From Wuchereria bancrofti (lineage: Eukaryota; Nematoda; Chromadorea; Rhabditida; Onchocercidae): a DNA stretch of 64,000 nucleotides. The stretch covers positions 23,186,289-23,250,288 of the forward strand of contig SSBO01000012.1 of assembly GCA_005281725.1 (NCBI GenBank), given 5' to 3'. How positions within the stretch are numbered: position 1 is the stretch's first letter; each line of letters opens with the position of its first letter. Of the stretch, positions 12,189 to 26,127 are shown piece after piece. Position numbers and translations under genes: made by a program. A model generated the notes under the pieces. It ran no database searches, was not told the origin of the DNA, and was given only the letters and a program-made list of their open reading frames with translations.

Positions 12189-15100
12189 TATTTTTCCTTT
12201 TTATTTTATGATACTATATCTATATATTTTAACTTCTAACAACTGTGACAATTGAAATATTTTTTGCAGACGTCGCAGTCTCTCTTTTCTACAAAATTTA
12301 TCACTTTTTTTTTTTGGTAATGTAATTTTCATTTCTTTTTTTTTTTTTTTCATTCCTTTTTCCTATCGTAATTTACAAAATCCATCATTACCATTACTCA
12401 TTTGTCCATTCGTCCGTCCAATTGTCCATTCATTCATTCATTCATTCATCTGTCCATGTCGGTTAGCTTTCTTGATCCGGTTAAAATGTAATACATATAT
12501 ATGTATATAGTATTATTTATATGTATATGCAATAATTTCAAATGAACTATGATCATTATTAATTTTATTCAAAGAATAAGCGCTTTTCTTTTTTTTTTTT
12601 TTTTTTTCGGTAAAATTAGTCATTATTGGTTTACATTTTTCATTTTTAATTTTTGTTACAACACTTTTTTGACTATTGCTACTCTTCCTTAGCATTTACT
12701 GTTATTACTAATATGAAAACAATTTGATAACATCTGAAATTCGCATAATTTAATTTCTAAAACAAAACATTCTTTCATATTTTGATGAATAAATTATATT
12801 AACAATTAGTTAGTGAAAGAAAATTTTTTATTATTAAAAAAGAAATTATTTTCTAATTTTAGCAATTTATAATGAATAAAAATTTTGATTAGAGATACAC
12901 TTTTCAAGAAATAATTCGTTTTCATTAAGAATATAAATTAGCTCTTTCTCTCTCTCTCTCTCTCTTTATTAATTTTATTTTCTTAATTCTTCTCTAATTT
13001 ATTTCATTTCAACTCAAATAATTCTTATTTTTCCTTTTCCTTTTTTTTTACAATGTTACTTTTTGATTATTTTAATGACTGAAATTATAAAGATGGAAAT
13101 GATTTGAAAAGTTTTCAAAAAATTTAATTGGAATTTTCAAATGTCATATGCAATTTAACAAATAATTAATTAATCATTATGTTTTAATTATTCTAATCTT
13201 CCACTTCCTTCCTCTTTTTTTTTTCTCTCTCTCTCTCTCTCCTTCACTTTAACTGCAAAACTGCATTAACAATCATTCATTTCACAATATCATTTTTGTT
13301 TTGTTTTTGATATGGAAAAGGAAAAGCAAGTGGAGAAATGAAATTAGATTAACGGAGGAAAATTAAAGAATACGAAAAGACCGAAAACCTGTAACCGATT
13401 GGATATAATCTTGCCTTTTTTCAACATTTTAGTTTCTCTTTTATGCTGCATGCATTGAAATAATCTATTTGATAAACAAAATGTCTTTCTTGTTTGTTTG
13501 TTTCATTTTAGCTTCATATAAGCATTTTATTTTAACTGATAATTTTCAATTCCAAAAATTTTGGCAAATTTTCAAAAGAAATATTCAAAAATGTTTATTT
13601 TAAAAATGAAAAAAAAAAAACCATTAAAAAAGACAAATTTTTATAGCTTTCCTTTTTTTTTTTTTTTTTCAAGCAATGATGCATCATTTTTATCCATTAG
13701 CCATTGTCGGTTCCTCTTTTTTTTTTTTTTTTTCATCTTTTTTCTTCTTCATCGTTGAATTTGTCGAGCTATGGTAAAAACTTTCGTCCTTGAAGTTAAT
13801 TTTCATTTTCCTTTTTTCTTTTCTTTTTTTCCACTCTCTTCTTCTCTCTCATTTTCCTCTTCCCCCCTTTTTTTTTTTTTTTTTTTTGAAAAAAATTATT
13901 TGCAATCTTAAAAAAAAAAAAAAAGAAAAGAAAAAAGAAAAAGAACAAATCACTCGAAGCAAAATTTATTTCTTTTTCATTTTGCATTTAAATTGATGAA
14001 GCACTTTTTTTTTTCTCTCTCTTTTTTCAAATTTATGACTATTTCGTATAAAATTGCATTTATCATTGACAATATATATTTATTTCATTCCTATTGAATA
14101 GTAAAAAAGAAAAAAAAATTGAAATAATATGTTTTTCTTAATTTTTTTTTTTTGGATGCTTAAAAATAAAACTTAAATTTGGTTTAGCATGGATGAATGA
14201 AGTGAAGGAAGACATCAAAAATCTTCAATAAATATGCCATAATCGGATCAATTTTTGAAGCCTTTCTTAAACCTCATATTTCTCCTTTCTCTTTCGTAGT
14301 TGTTGAATTACTAAATGGTTTTTGCAATTTTCATAACAAATAACTGCTGTTTATTTCATATTTAATCCTATCAATCTTCTTTTGAACTTTTATTCATTTA
14401 ACAATTTTTAATAATATAAATTTATATATTTGTATGTCAGCAAAAAAAAAAAAAAAAAGAAAAGAAAGAAAAACAACAAATTCATTGGATGTAAGAAAGA
14501 GAGAAAAAAATTTTTTCACTTATTTCATTTAATTTTTAAATTGAATGTTTTGTTTTTATCTGTCTTTTTCAATTCTTTTTTTTTTTTTCTCAAATGTAAA
14601 ATTTCGTTGGCATTCTTTTTTTCCCCTTTTTCTTTTCTTTTTTCATTTTAATCATATCTCCCTCAACAAACATTTAAAAATTGTCACGAAATCGTTGCTT
14701 TTTTTTTTTTTTTTTTTTAGAAAATATCATTTTCGTTTTGCATAATTAAATAAGACGTAATTAAAAATTGAACCAATTTTATTTTTGACTCTTATAGCCA
14801 ATTTAAATTTCAGGAGAACAGTAAACGGGGAATACCGTGATATATTAACAGTGAAAATTATCGCAAAGAATTAATTCACTGAAATTTGGACACGACAAAA
14901 CCAAAAAAAAAGAGAAAAACTGCTAAGGTTATACTTGCCATTATTTTATTTGTTGTTTTTCTTTTTATTACTATTAATTAACTATTATTATTTAATTAAT
15001 TGGCTTGTTTTGTTATCATTTTGAATTAATTTGAAGTAAAAAAAAAAATGCACCAGAGATAGTCTAATTAAATTGAAAATTTTATTATTGAGGAATAGAT

Positions 15101-17699
15101 GAAATCAAGAGAAATGAAATAAACAACTGCTGCAAATTATTATTATTATTATTAATTATTAATTAATTATTAATAATTTCATACCGCTAAATGTTACCGA
15201 AATATAATCTGCGCTAAATTTATAGGTTGTTCCAATTTTCCCCGTTTATTAAACATGAAAAATATTGAGGGAACTTTTAGATCTAATAAAATTCTCTATC
15301 ACACTTTTTTAATTTTATAGTATAATATCTTTTTTTTTTTTTTTTTTGATATAATATTTTATAGTATATGATTTTTTCATTCATTCATACATTTAAATTT
15401 GGCTTAATCTCAGTTTGTCCTCCTTGATGAATTATAATTAAAATATTTTAAATAAATATTAATTTCGTGTACTAATGAATGAAATTTAGTAAAATGAAAA
15501 TTAATTGTCGAAAGAAAATCATACTTTTAATATTTTCAAAATGAATTGATTATTATTACTATTGCAGCTGTTGCTCTCTCTCTTTCTCCTTTTCTCTCTC
15601 TCTCTCTCCCTCACTCCTTTCTCTCTCTCTCTCCCTTTCTCTCTGTTATCTATAAAGTATCATCAATACTCACTTATCCAATCATTATGAATAATATCAC
15701 TAAAATGAATGGTCAGATAAACAAATCGATCGATATGAATGATAATAAAATGATGTCATCAAATTTCAATCATTTTTCAAAACAAACTAAAAAATGAAAA
15801 TAGGGAGAAAATGAATTTTCCCTAAATTTTTCTTTTCCATTCACTACGAATTAATTTTTTTTTTTTTTTTTTGCTTGTGTATCTGTGTGTATGTATGTGT
15901 CTGTGTGTATGTCTGCCTACGTATGTATGTATGTATGTTTGTATGTATGTATTTGTTTTTTCTATGAAATTTCGTAGATAAAAAAAAAAAAAAAAAGAAA
16001 AAAAATTCGATCACATCATTTTTAACAATTATCGCTGCTATTGCTATTTTTCTATTACAATTATAATTACTCTTACTTTTACTTTTACTCATATTCTTAC
16101 CAATTATTAAATTTCCACACTTTTATACATATTTCAAAATATTGCGAAATTTAATTCTCAATTTGAAACAAAAATATATTATTTATCATTGTTAATGTAT
16201 ACATATCGGTTTTGGTCGATGAATGTGATGTAAATAGCGTGAAAATGATGGATAAACAATCCTCCTCCCTTTTTAGCTTATTTGCTGCAAACTTTGATGC
16301 CTTAAAAAATATTTTTTTTCTTCTCAAATAGGATAAGTGAGAGAGAGAGAGAGAGAGAGGGAGAAAGAGAGAAAAATGATTGAAGGAGTGAGAAAAGAAA
16401 GAAAAAAAAGAGGAAGAAAATAATAATTTTGAAAGTTTTTCAACTTCTGAATGAATAAATCTCATTCAATAATTGAAAATTTCTTAAAAAAAAAAAAAAA
16501 AAAATGAAAGAAAAAAAAGATTTTTTTTTTCCATAAGTATATTAAGTAATCAAAAAAGAAAAAAAAAAAAAGTTGATGTGACTAAATAAAAAAAAGTTAA
16601 GAATGAATAAATGAATTGAATTGAATTGGATGAAATAAACTATTGTTGAGCTTTTTCTCTTCGTTTTTTTTTCTTCTTCTTTCTTATTTAAAGATCAACG
16701 ATTAAATACGAAAAAGAAGAAAAAAAATGACAAAAACGAGAAATATGAGAGAGAGAGAGAGAGAGAAAAAAAAAGAGAAAAAGAGGATTGAATTGAAATG
16801 GTCTATCATTTCACAAAGATCATTTTTGAATAAAAAAGACGAAGATGAGAGGGTAGGGAAGAAGAAGGAAAAAAAAAAGGCGAAAAAATTGTTGAAAGGA
16901 AAAAAGTGGAAGGATAAATGACGGAGACAAATGATTGAGTGTGCGAAGAGAGGAATGAATAATGTGACAAAGATTAAAGTTTTTTTTTTCGTTTATGCTT
17001 TTTGGAGGACATTTCCGCAAGGATAACAAAGTATTCTTTTTTTTTTTTTCTTTCTTCGTCATCTTTTTTTTTTTAACATTTCGCTTTTTAAAAAAAAAAA
17101 ATGTTGCAAAAAAAAAACTTTCTTATTCTTAATTATTACAAAAATAGAAATGAAGTCATTTTTAATTTTCATTTTAATTATTACTCTTCATTCTTCTTCT
17201 TCTTTACAAGTTTACATTTTGTTTCATTTTTAATTCACTGAAACTCTATCATATGTGTAAATAATTTGCAAAATATACCAGATCATCCGAAATTTGTCAT
17301 TGGGATCTTTTTTCATACATACATTCTGTATCTGTTTTTTTTTTTTTTTTTTTTTAATAATTTATTTAATGATTATTTAATAATTCTAAAACATATATAC
17401 ATGATTTATTTGTTGTTTGTTTAGTAAAATTATCCATCATGATTTTTAACCTATCCATTAGGTTTAACAAGTTTAAATAAGCTGTAAGTATATCACTTTA
17501 TTTCAAAATTTCCATTGAAATATTTAGGAAATTATTCAAATGTTTTCCTTTTTTTTTTTTTTTTCGTTACAACACAACACGATGACCATTTATTTTACTA
17601 ATTAATTTGAAATGTTACCATAAATTAATTTTTACCCTCATTTTATCCTTTAACAACAAATTAATAAACACATTTACCAAACACCTGATTATTTACATG

Positions 17700-18060
17700 T
17701 TGTGATGAACGATGGAGAGATCACGATGGGCGGAGAAGTAGCACAAAAATAACCCATAGTGGCCTTTTTACCAATAGGTCAACAACAAAAGTCTATTTGG
17801 GGTTTGGCTAGAAGCGGAATAGTACACAACAAAACTATCCAGCTGATTGTTTACCGCTTTGTGCCATATAGTATTTACTACTACTACTATATAGGCTTTA
17901 TGCCAAGTCTTTTACTCCTTGCTCTAATTTTTGTTGTTGTTTATGGCATGGCCCCATACAGACAAGATGACCTCAATATAATTCATAAATCCATTTCATT
18001 TGTTATTTTTCACTACTACTACTACTAGGAAGTAGTAGTAGTAGTACTACTGCAAAAGCA
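17700..18060. other. G+C-enriched island with trinucleotide hairpin
   Basis: About 360 bp with fewer homopolymers and more G+C than the flanks. It includes a ROR-like AGGTCA at 17776-17781 and a hairpin at 18012-18045, where an ACT run pairs over about 14 bp with an AGT run around a GGAAG loop. A short open frame crosses the island (17759-18028) but starts at a non-ATG codon and has no recognisable domain. It may be an enhancer or an ncRNA fragment. Confidence 0.3.
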
Positions 18061-18366
18061 GATGATATTGTTGACGTTTTGCGCCTCCCATCTTTTCTTT
18101 TACGGCAATTCAATGCACTCTTTTTACAGATAGATATTTATCTCCTTTTTTTTTTTTCTCTCTCTCTCTCTCCCTTTCTCATTCCTATCTCTTTCTCTCT
18201 CTTTCATAATCATTTCTTATCTGTCCTCTAAATGATCCAGCTTCTATCAATAAATATACTTCATCCCATTTCTCTTCTTCCATACTGTAACTACCTTCTG
18301 TCTTTTTTTTTTTTTTTTCACTTTGCTAGAAAATATTGTTAGAGTTGTTTTTTTCATTCCACTCAA

Positions 18367-18392
18367 TGACCTCGAAAAACCTCCTATGACCT
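18367..18392. promoter_or_regulatory. Pair of TGACCT half-sites
   Basis: TGACCT occurs at 18367-18372 and 18387-18392, the same orientation 20 bases apart. These are the complement of AGGTCA nuclear-receptor half-sites. A second pair with nearly the same spacing lies at 20700-20724. Function is inferred only. Confidence 0.25.
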
Positions 18393-19141
18393 CTCGTGCT
18401 CTTTGATCCAGCGACAAAAAAGAAAAAGTGAAAAATAAAGAAAAAAAAAAAAAAAAACAATGCATTGTGTGTGGTCTGTTTGCCATTTAATATTTCATTT
18501 CATCTTTATCTCATCAGTTTTCTTTCAAATATCTCTCCTGGACCACATTTCCTGATATTTCTTTTTTCTGATTTTTTAAGATCGAAATTACTTTGAGCTT
18601 TACGTCAAAATGATTCTTACTGATACTACGATTAATAATTACTCTATCGAAATCTACAATTTATGATCGAACAGATGCAAATCTATTTTCAAGTGAAATA
18701 ATTGAAAAGCTGCAGCTTAATTAAGGTAATTAATTATTTTTCTTACGTTTTGTTGGAAGTTTCATATGAAATATTTCATTATAATATGAAATTTAGACAA
18801 AAATAATGAAAACATTCAGAAAAGTTTAAAAAAAAAAAATTACAATCAGTATGTGCAAAAAAGAAAAAATTCATCTCTCACTTTCTTCGCTAAACAATCA
18901 ACAAATAATGTTTAAATTAATAAAATATAATAATATTGATAAAGTGTACTGATATCAGTGAAATATATTGATATCAGTAATCAGTATACACCGATATAAT
19001 TATTATATATTTTAAAATACAATATTTAGCAGTATGCAGTGAATAAAATTTGAAACTTTAGCAATTCTTTTAACGAAAAGATTTTTTTTTTTTTTTGAAC
19101 AACATGTCCGGTTAATTCGTTGACAGTGCATTCAGAATAAT

Positions 19142-19195
19142 ATGACGTACGTGAGATGCTGACATTGCATACGAATAGTGTGACGTACGTGAGAT
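19142..19195. repeat. Direct repeat with palindromic ACGTACGT core
   Basis: A 15-base motif TGACGTACGTGAGAT occurs at about 19142 and again at about 19181, within a looser 39-base direct repeat. ACGTACGT is self-complementary and TGACGT is a CRE/bZIP half-site, so the pair could be a protein-binding site. Confidence 0.45.
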
Positions 19196-20699
19196 AATGT
19201 AAAAAAGAGAGAAAAAAATTTCATTTCATGAATGATTTAACATTTGCAATAATAATTTTTCAGGAATTTTCTTTTTTGTTTTTTCCTTTTTTTTTAAATG
19301 AATTTTCCCGAATTAAACAATGCTTCTTAATTAGGCGGTAGTAATAGCATTTGGATAATAGCGCACTTATTATTTTTAATTCATGCAATCAAATAATGCT
19401 GACAAAATTAATTGATTAATTAATTAATTATTCAGAGATTTAGAGGAAATCAATTATTATCCTTTACATTTACAATAATTAAAAATTATTTATTGTTTTA
19501 TTTAGCCAAATGAGAAAAAATAAGAAAAATTTTGTTGAAGAGAAAACTGACAAATATTATTGACAAAAAAGTATTATGGATGAAAAATAAAATAGAAAAA
19601 GTCAAAAAAAAAGCAATAATTCTTCTAAATGTTTAAAATTTCGTAATTTTTATGCTTAAATAAATAAATAGCAAATTTTTAAGTTCACCAATTTTTGCTT
19701 CAAATAAATTCCAGCAGTTTCTATTCATCATCCAAGAATAATAAATTTTTTTGGTTAAAAAATACTTTTTTATAAGAAATTATTTTTTTTTTTTTGAAAA
19801 AAAAGTCTTTAATCCATTTGATATTCTACTGTATCCAGGGTATATTAACTTTTAAGTTCTAAAGATTATCAAATTTTATTAGATAAAATGATTAAGGCAA
19901 TTTTAGATGCTATATGTAAATATCCAATATAATATAATTTGTTCGTAATATAAAATATTTTGTTGCATAATGTATAATAATATTAATAATTAATTGGGTA
20001 ATATAAAATTTTCTATTTTATAATATTTTTATCAAATGTTATTTACAATTTATAATTATTTACTTTTATATAATATTTAATGATATATTTTTGTTAATAA
20101 TATATTCTTGTTTTTGTTTTTAATATAAAAGGCATTATTTTTTTTTAGAAAAAAAAAAAAGCAAAACATTTTAAATATGTAAAATTTGATTTTTTTTTTC
20201 CTCCAAATTCAAAATTTACTTTCTATTTCTTCTTTCAATTAAAATATTGCTACCGTAATGGCTAACAAACATGATTGTATGTTTCCTCTAGATGTCTTAC
20301 TGGTCAGCATTTAGCAAATTATTATTAGTTTTGACGAGAGATAGAGTGGACATGTGAAATGAAAAGACAAATAGTTCATGGACAGTGAACTAAAAACATA
20401 CATTGATGTAATATTTCTCTTATTTTCAACTGTATAAATCTCTATGAAATTTATACTATTTTCCTCGCTAAATTATTACTGTTTGTATGGGATTTCTTTC
20501 TACAGTTATGCGATATTAAGGGAAGAAAAAATGATTAAATGATCAGGTAAAAGGGTATATAATTGAATGAGAAAATAATTGACACAATCGATGTTTTTTT
20601 TTTTTTTTTTAAGATTTCATTAGTTACTGTTATTAACCTAAATTGCAAAAATTATTACGGTATTTCGCGGTACTTCTAATAAGATCTCAATGTCCTCCT

Positions 20700-20724
20700 T
20701 GACCTTTTTCTCCCTCATTGACCT
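20700..20724. promoter_or_regulatory. Second pair of TGACCT half-sites
   Basis: TGACCT at 20700-20705 (with a preceding CT giving AGGTCAAG on the other strand) and at 20719-20724, 19 bases apart and in the same orientation as the pair at 18367. Candidate nuclear-receptor sites. Confidence 0.25.
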
Positions 20725-21219
20725 CTTTTTCCACCTGATGACATAATGATGGCCTCCTTATTTTTTGATGTCAAATGTAATTGAGAAAGAATGGAACATG
20801 GAGCAATACTAATATGTCAAATTTTCCAAAATCTAACAATAATATGACTTATATTTATGAATTAAAATAAATAATTGATTCAAATGTATGGTTAATTGCC
20901 AAAGTAAAGAAAACGAAATTCATTAAGAATTATCAAAATTAATAACATTTAAGGAAATATTAATCTTTAATAATTTTAGGAATAAAATTATTTAGGAATC
21001 ACTGTTAAATGCTAATGTCATTTGTATGCAAAAGAATTATTGAAAATTATTTTCATCACCCAAAACATCACCATTATTTCTTCTACAACTATCAAAAAAT
21101 TATCGAGGCTTTAAGTTCATTTTTGTGTACTTTTAAGAAATATTATTTATCAGCAAGTTGTAACATAAGAGAAAATTTTTGGGAATAAATGATAAGGAGC
21201 AATAATAGTAGTAGCACTG

Positions 21220-21222
<3 letters not shown>

Positions 21223-21284
<62 letters not shown>

Positions 21285-21324
21285 TAATAATAATAAAATA
21301 ATAACAATGATAATAATAATAATG

Positions 21325-21357
<33 letters not shown>
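21223..21357. repeat. AAT microsatellite, about 135 bp
   Basis: Long AAT-unit array with a few C and G interruptions. Confidence 0.95.
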
Positions 21358-21359
<2 letters not shown>

Positions 21360-21466
21360 CTACAGTTAGTGGACATTGTGTTGTTGTGAACTTCGTTGAT
21401 TGCACAGGCATTTTATGTGACAGTTTTGCTACATTGGATAAATCTAACTGATTGTATATATTATAT

Positions 21467-21545
21467 TTATGTATGTATGTGTGTGTGTATGTGTGTGTGT
21501 GTGTGTGTGTCCGTGTGTGTGTGTGTTTGTGTGTGTGTTGTTTGT
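21467..21545. repeat. TG microsatellite
   Basis: TATG units pass into an interrupted TG dinucleotide run of about 75 bp. Confidence 0.9.
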
Positions 21546-22174
21546 ATTTTGCAGTGCAAACTAAAAGGACACAACCAACTCATATATTTATATATACAAA
21601 TGCAACACATGCGGTGACAAACAATTTTGAAATGTCACCCCCGTCCTCGACATTATTTCTCGATTTCGTCCATGGCCCATCAAATGTTCACAACAAATGA
21701 TTATTACAAATTTTCTGTGCTCTTGTCCGATTCGTCCATCCTTTTGACAATAATTTCATTGAATTATACAGTATACGGAACTTTTACTTTATCAGTTAAG
21801 TTTCAAAAGTGATATTATTGCGGTGTTCGTTTTTGTTAATCGATTGATTTGACATTTTTCCTTTTTACTCAAACTAACTTTCTCATTATTCAAATGCTTG
21901 GTTTTAAATTTAAGTTAAATATTTTAAACATTACTGTTTAATTCCACATTTCTGATATAACTGAGAAATATAGAGGCATTCGAAACATTATTCTTTCAAC
22001 CGTCATATATACATTCCGCTGTCAGGACAAAACTATTTCCGGAACGGAACTGTTTCCAGATCATGATTACGGATTATTTATAATGACGATATGGCACAAT
22101 AAAGATTCAAATAGTTTCAAAAGTGGTTTTATCCTTCGTTCTCTTTTTTTCGTCTTTTTTTGTACTTTTTTTTT

Positions 22175-22175
<1 letters not shown>

Positions 22176-22210
<35 letters not shown>
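22176..22210. repeat. Poly-T run of 35 bases
   Basis: The longest uninterrupted homopolymer seen in the window. Its length is probably uncertain in the assembly. Confidence 0.9.
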
Positions 22211-22214
<4 letters not shown>

Positions 22215-22347
22215 ATTTTTTTTGTTGTATGAAATGAACTTTCCGTTAACAAAAACACTCTAACGGATAGAAACAGATAATAAATAATATGCATATATAA
22301 TAAGATTAGCTTTATTAAATAATTATGCGTTTATAATTACTTGATCA

Positions 22348-22386
22348 CGTATGTTCACGTGGAATGCATTTATGTGACCACGTATA
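22348..22386. promoter_or_regulatory. CACGT motif cluster with E-box
   Basis: Three CACGT cores lie within about 40 bp, one a full CACGTG E-box (about 22358-22363) and another in the opposite arm of an imperfect inverted repeat. These are candidate bHLH or HIF-type sites. A similar cluster is at 23118-23152. Confidence 0.3.
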
Positions 22387-22506
22387 GAAAGAGATACGGG
22401 AAACTTTTTATTAGCATATAATATATAGAAATTTCTCCTCTGAAATGATCATTTCTTTTCTCTGATTAGCAAATGAATTGCAGCATTGTAAATAACCATT
22501 TACATA

Positions 22507-22697
22507 AATTTAATTAATTAATTAATTAATTAATTAGCTAAGCTTATAAACTGCAATATGAGCTTAATCATGATAATTTCTTTTTTTCCTTTTTTTCATT
22601 TTCAGCAATAAAATTCATTATATTTATCCATTACACTTTTGTTTATAATCGGATAATTCGTTCAACCGAATTAATTAATTAATTAATTAATTAATTG
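22507..22697. repeat. Two TTAA tandem runs
   Basis: TTAA tetranucleotide runs at about 22507-22536 and 22670-22697. AT-rich simple repeats with no other content. Confidence 0.8.
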
Positions 22698-23117
22698 CTA
22701 TTAACATATCCGCAAAAATTTTTATGCTTTAATAATTACATTCTAAAATTCTTTTTGTAAGCAAAATAAGCTAATCATAGTACACAAATCGCAATTTATT
22801 TTATCATTCAATTCGTTGTCTTTAGAGACAAGAGCAAAATGGAAATTAAACCATCATTATCACTATCATTATCACTATCACTATTATTATCATCATCATC
22901 ATATATACATAGATAGCACATATGCCTATCATAATAATTTCATCTATTCTTTTTCCCGTGTTTCAAAGTAAACAACATATCTTGTCTATCAGTCCATTGC
23001 TTTTATCCCAATAAAAATTCATTTCCTTGCTATATTGTTTAGTTTTATTTTCTCATCTATACTATAATTTTCACTTTTTTTTTTCACAAACGAAATAATT
23101 AATATTTTATACACAAG

Positions 23118-23152
23118 TGCACGTGTTGTTTACGTGTCCGTGTACGTGTGTT
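23118..23152. promoter_or_regulatory. ACGTG cluster
   Basis: ACGTG appears three times in about 35 bp, once inside CACGTG and twice as TACGTG. TACGTG is the core of hypoxia-response elements. This lies about 4.5 kb upstream of the hbl-1 start. Candidate only. Confidence 0.3.
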
Positions 23153-23271
23153 TATATGTATTTATGCATTAAAAAAATTACTGCAACCTTTGAATAGTCA
23201 TATAAAATATAATAGATGTAGCAATTATTTATAAAATTAACAGAAAATATATACTATTTTTTTCTTCTTCA

Positions 23272-23419
<148 letters not shown>

Positions 23420-25966
23420 GCTCTAAATTTTTATTAGTTGCAAAAAAGAATTGAAAATTAATAGTGCATTTTTTTTTTTTCAAAGCAGTTATACTACTAT
23501 TAGTATTAAGCATAGTAATAATAATAATAATAATAGAGAATAATAATAATAATAATGGTAAATGATATTGATGACATATGAGGATAAAAAGTTGCCATTA
23601 GTTGCGTGTATAAGAGAGAGGGAGAGAGAGAGAGAAAGAGAGGGAGAGAGAGAAAGTTTATCCATCCTTTTGCTTGGCAGTAGTATAAATCAGCGCAAAA
23701 ATACATAATTCTTCATTGCTAAACGCATATCACTTGGCATGTTTGTTTGTCCGTCCGTTTATATATATATACACATACACACACATACATACATTCACAC
23801 ATACACACACGTACACATACACACATATATATACATACGTTTGTCCGTCTGTCAGCTGAGAAATTTCTTAACAAACGAGAAAATGAAAATAATATTAAGA
23901 TGAGAGGATGTATTATGCAATGGAGGAAGAAGAGGAAGAAAGAGGTTGAGATGAAAGATTTTAACCAACAAAATGATCATATTGTTTGGAAAAAGCAAAA
24001 TAATAATTCATCGTTAAAATGGGCGCAAAAGATAGATGCTACAGCGCAGTAAGTGAGTATGAGCCATATTCATTCATTCATTCATTTATTCAATCTATCC
24101 TATCTAACTAACCATTTTGCATTTATTCTAATCTATTCATATAGCTTTAACATTTTAATTTTGATCCTCACAATCTTCTCTCTCTATGTTTTTCTTGTCA
24201 ACCTGCTGAATAGTAGTAGTAGTGAGTAGGCTGATTAAAAACCAACCTGCTAGTAGTAGTAGTAGTAGCAGCAGCATTTTTCTTCAGCTGTTTAGCATTA
24301 TGCATCAAATTTTTCCGATATATAACCGGTCATCATGACAGATTATTTTCGTAGTTTTACAAATTGTTGTTTTCATTAAGGCTAATAATATTTTAAACTT
24401 TTCACTAATTTCAATGCTAATAATAAAATTATGGAAAAGAATGGAAGAGAGAGAGTTCGAAGATTTTCAAAACAGTAGTATTTATTAAAAGCGGTAAAAG
24501 AAAGAAAATGATGATGAGAAGGAAAATGAGGAATGAAAATGAAGCAAGAAAAAGACAGATTGCAAATGAAATGAAATGAAATGATTGAAGAAAGGAATGA
24601 ACAGGAAAAAGAGAAAAGATTTGTTTTGCATGTTAATCAAAATTTTTGTTTTTATGAAGTTAAATTATGCTACAACATCGTTCACAGGTTGCATTTTTGT
24701 GCATCTCTTCTCATTTCTAACCAGTTTTTCCTCCTCGTATTGTTAATAATCATTCTCTTGTCCATTTATAGGAATTATTTTTATAAATAGTGTTATGCCG
24801 AAATGAGAAATCGAAAAACTTCCGGGTAGATGGATTAAATTCTGAAATTTTCCAACATTTAAATAAATTATCACAATGAAAACTAATTCACTCCTATCAG
24901 CAATTTATTGCTACTACACAGTTATCATTTCAATTTTAGAAATTTGTAAAATTTTATAAAATTTTCTTACCTAAATAAATTTTTATGTATACTAATCGCC
25001 ATTACTTTAACCAGTAAGCGGATTAGATGACAATGCTTTGACAGCTGTAATCCTAAAGCTCTCCTAGATTAATCATACTCACTATCAGTAGTAAAGTCAC
25101 ACTGAAATTACTCTTTTCGAACGGAAAAGAAAAACGATTTAAACCTAATAGAACAAGACTTTTCTCTTTTTTTTTTTCATAAAAAAAAACAAAATTTTGA
25201 TTTATACGGTTTCAATTTCTTCATTGGCTAATATCCGGTATTGTTGAAGGCTTAATTGTTTGAGTTAAAAGTGCTTCATTTTTTCTATTCCTGACACATT
25301 AGATTTAAATAACCATGATTATAATTTAATGAATAATTTTTTGCATCATTCATTTCCGAAAAAAACTTTCCGAAAATGAATGATACAGATTTGGAATGAA
25401 TAGTAGTTCTTTTTTTTTTTTTAAACTTTCTGTTTATTTCAAATGTTTTCCAACTATCATTTCATTTTACACGCATGATTGAATCAGTGTTACCGAATTG
25501 TAATTTATTTTTAATTAAAAAAAAAAAAAAAAGAAACAGAAGGTATTTTCTTCTTACGATTCTTTAATGAAATTGTGAGCAAGATTATCTCTTTTTTTTC
25601 TTTTGTTTTGCAAATTATGAATTTGAATGAATTTTGAATTTTCCATTTTACACTATCGTGCAATAATAAATAATTTGTTAACCTAAATATAAATTCTTAT
25701 TTTTTCTTTACCAAATATCATCACTTCTCTTCTCTTCTCTTCTCTTCTTCAATAACTAAGTTGTTCTTATTTACGGATTTCCAGTTTTCTTCCAATCAAA
25801 CAAAATCAACAATTTATCTCCGTGCATTTTACTTGGAAAATATACGAATTTAACATTTTCTTCTTCATTATCATTATTATTATTATTGTTACGGGAGAAA
25901 ATTGAGAGAAAAATAATACGAATCAAAATAGAGAATAAAATACAATAAAGAACAATAAGCTACCAA

Positions 25967-26127
25967 TAATAATAATAATAATAATAATAGTATTAATAAT
26001 AAGTAGTTGTAGTAGTAGTTACAATACTATTAGCAATTGTTATAGTAATAGTACTTATTGTAGCAGTAAATATTAGCAGTAATAGTAGTAGTAGTAGTAG
26101 TAGTAGTAGTAGCAGTAGTAGTGGTGA
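25967..26127. repeat. Mixed AAT / AGT trinucleotide repeats
   Basis: An AAT run (about 25967-25990) followed by AGT-rich sequence ending in a nearly pure AGT run (about 26085-26125). Confidence 0.85.

Noticed and set aside
17759..18028. Open frame across the G+C island
   Set aside because: Non-ATG start, Tyr run from an ACT repeat and no family resemblance. I kept the island as an unknown element but not as a gene.
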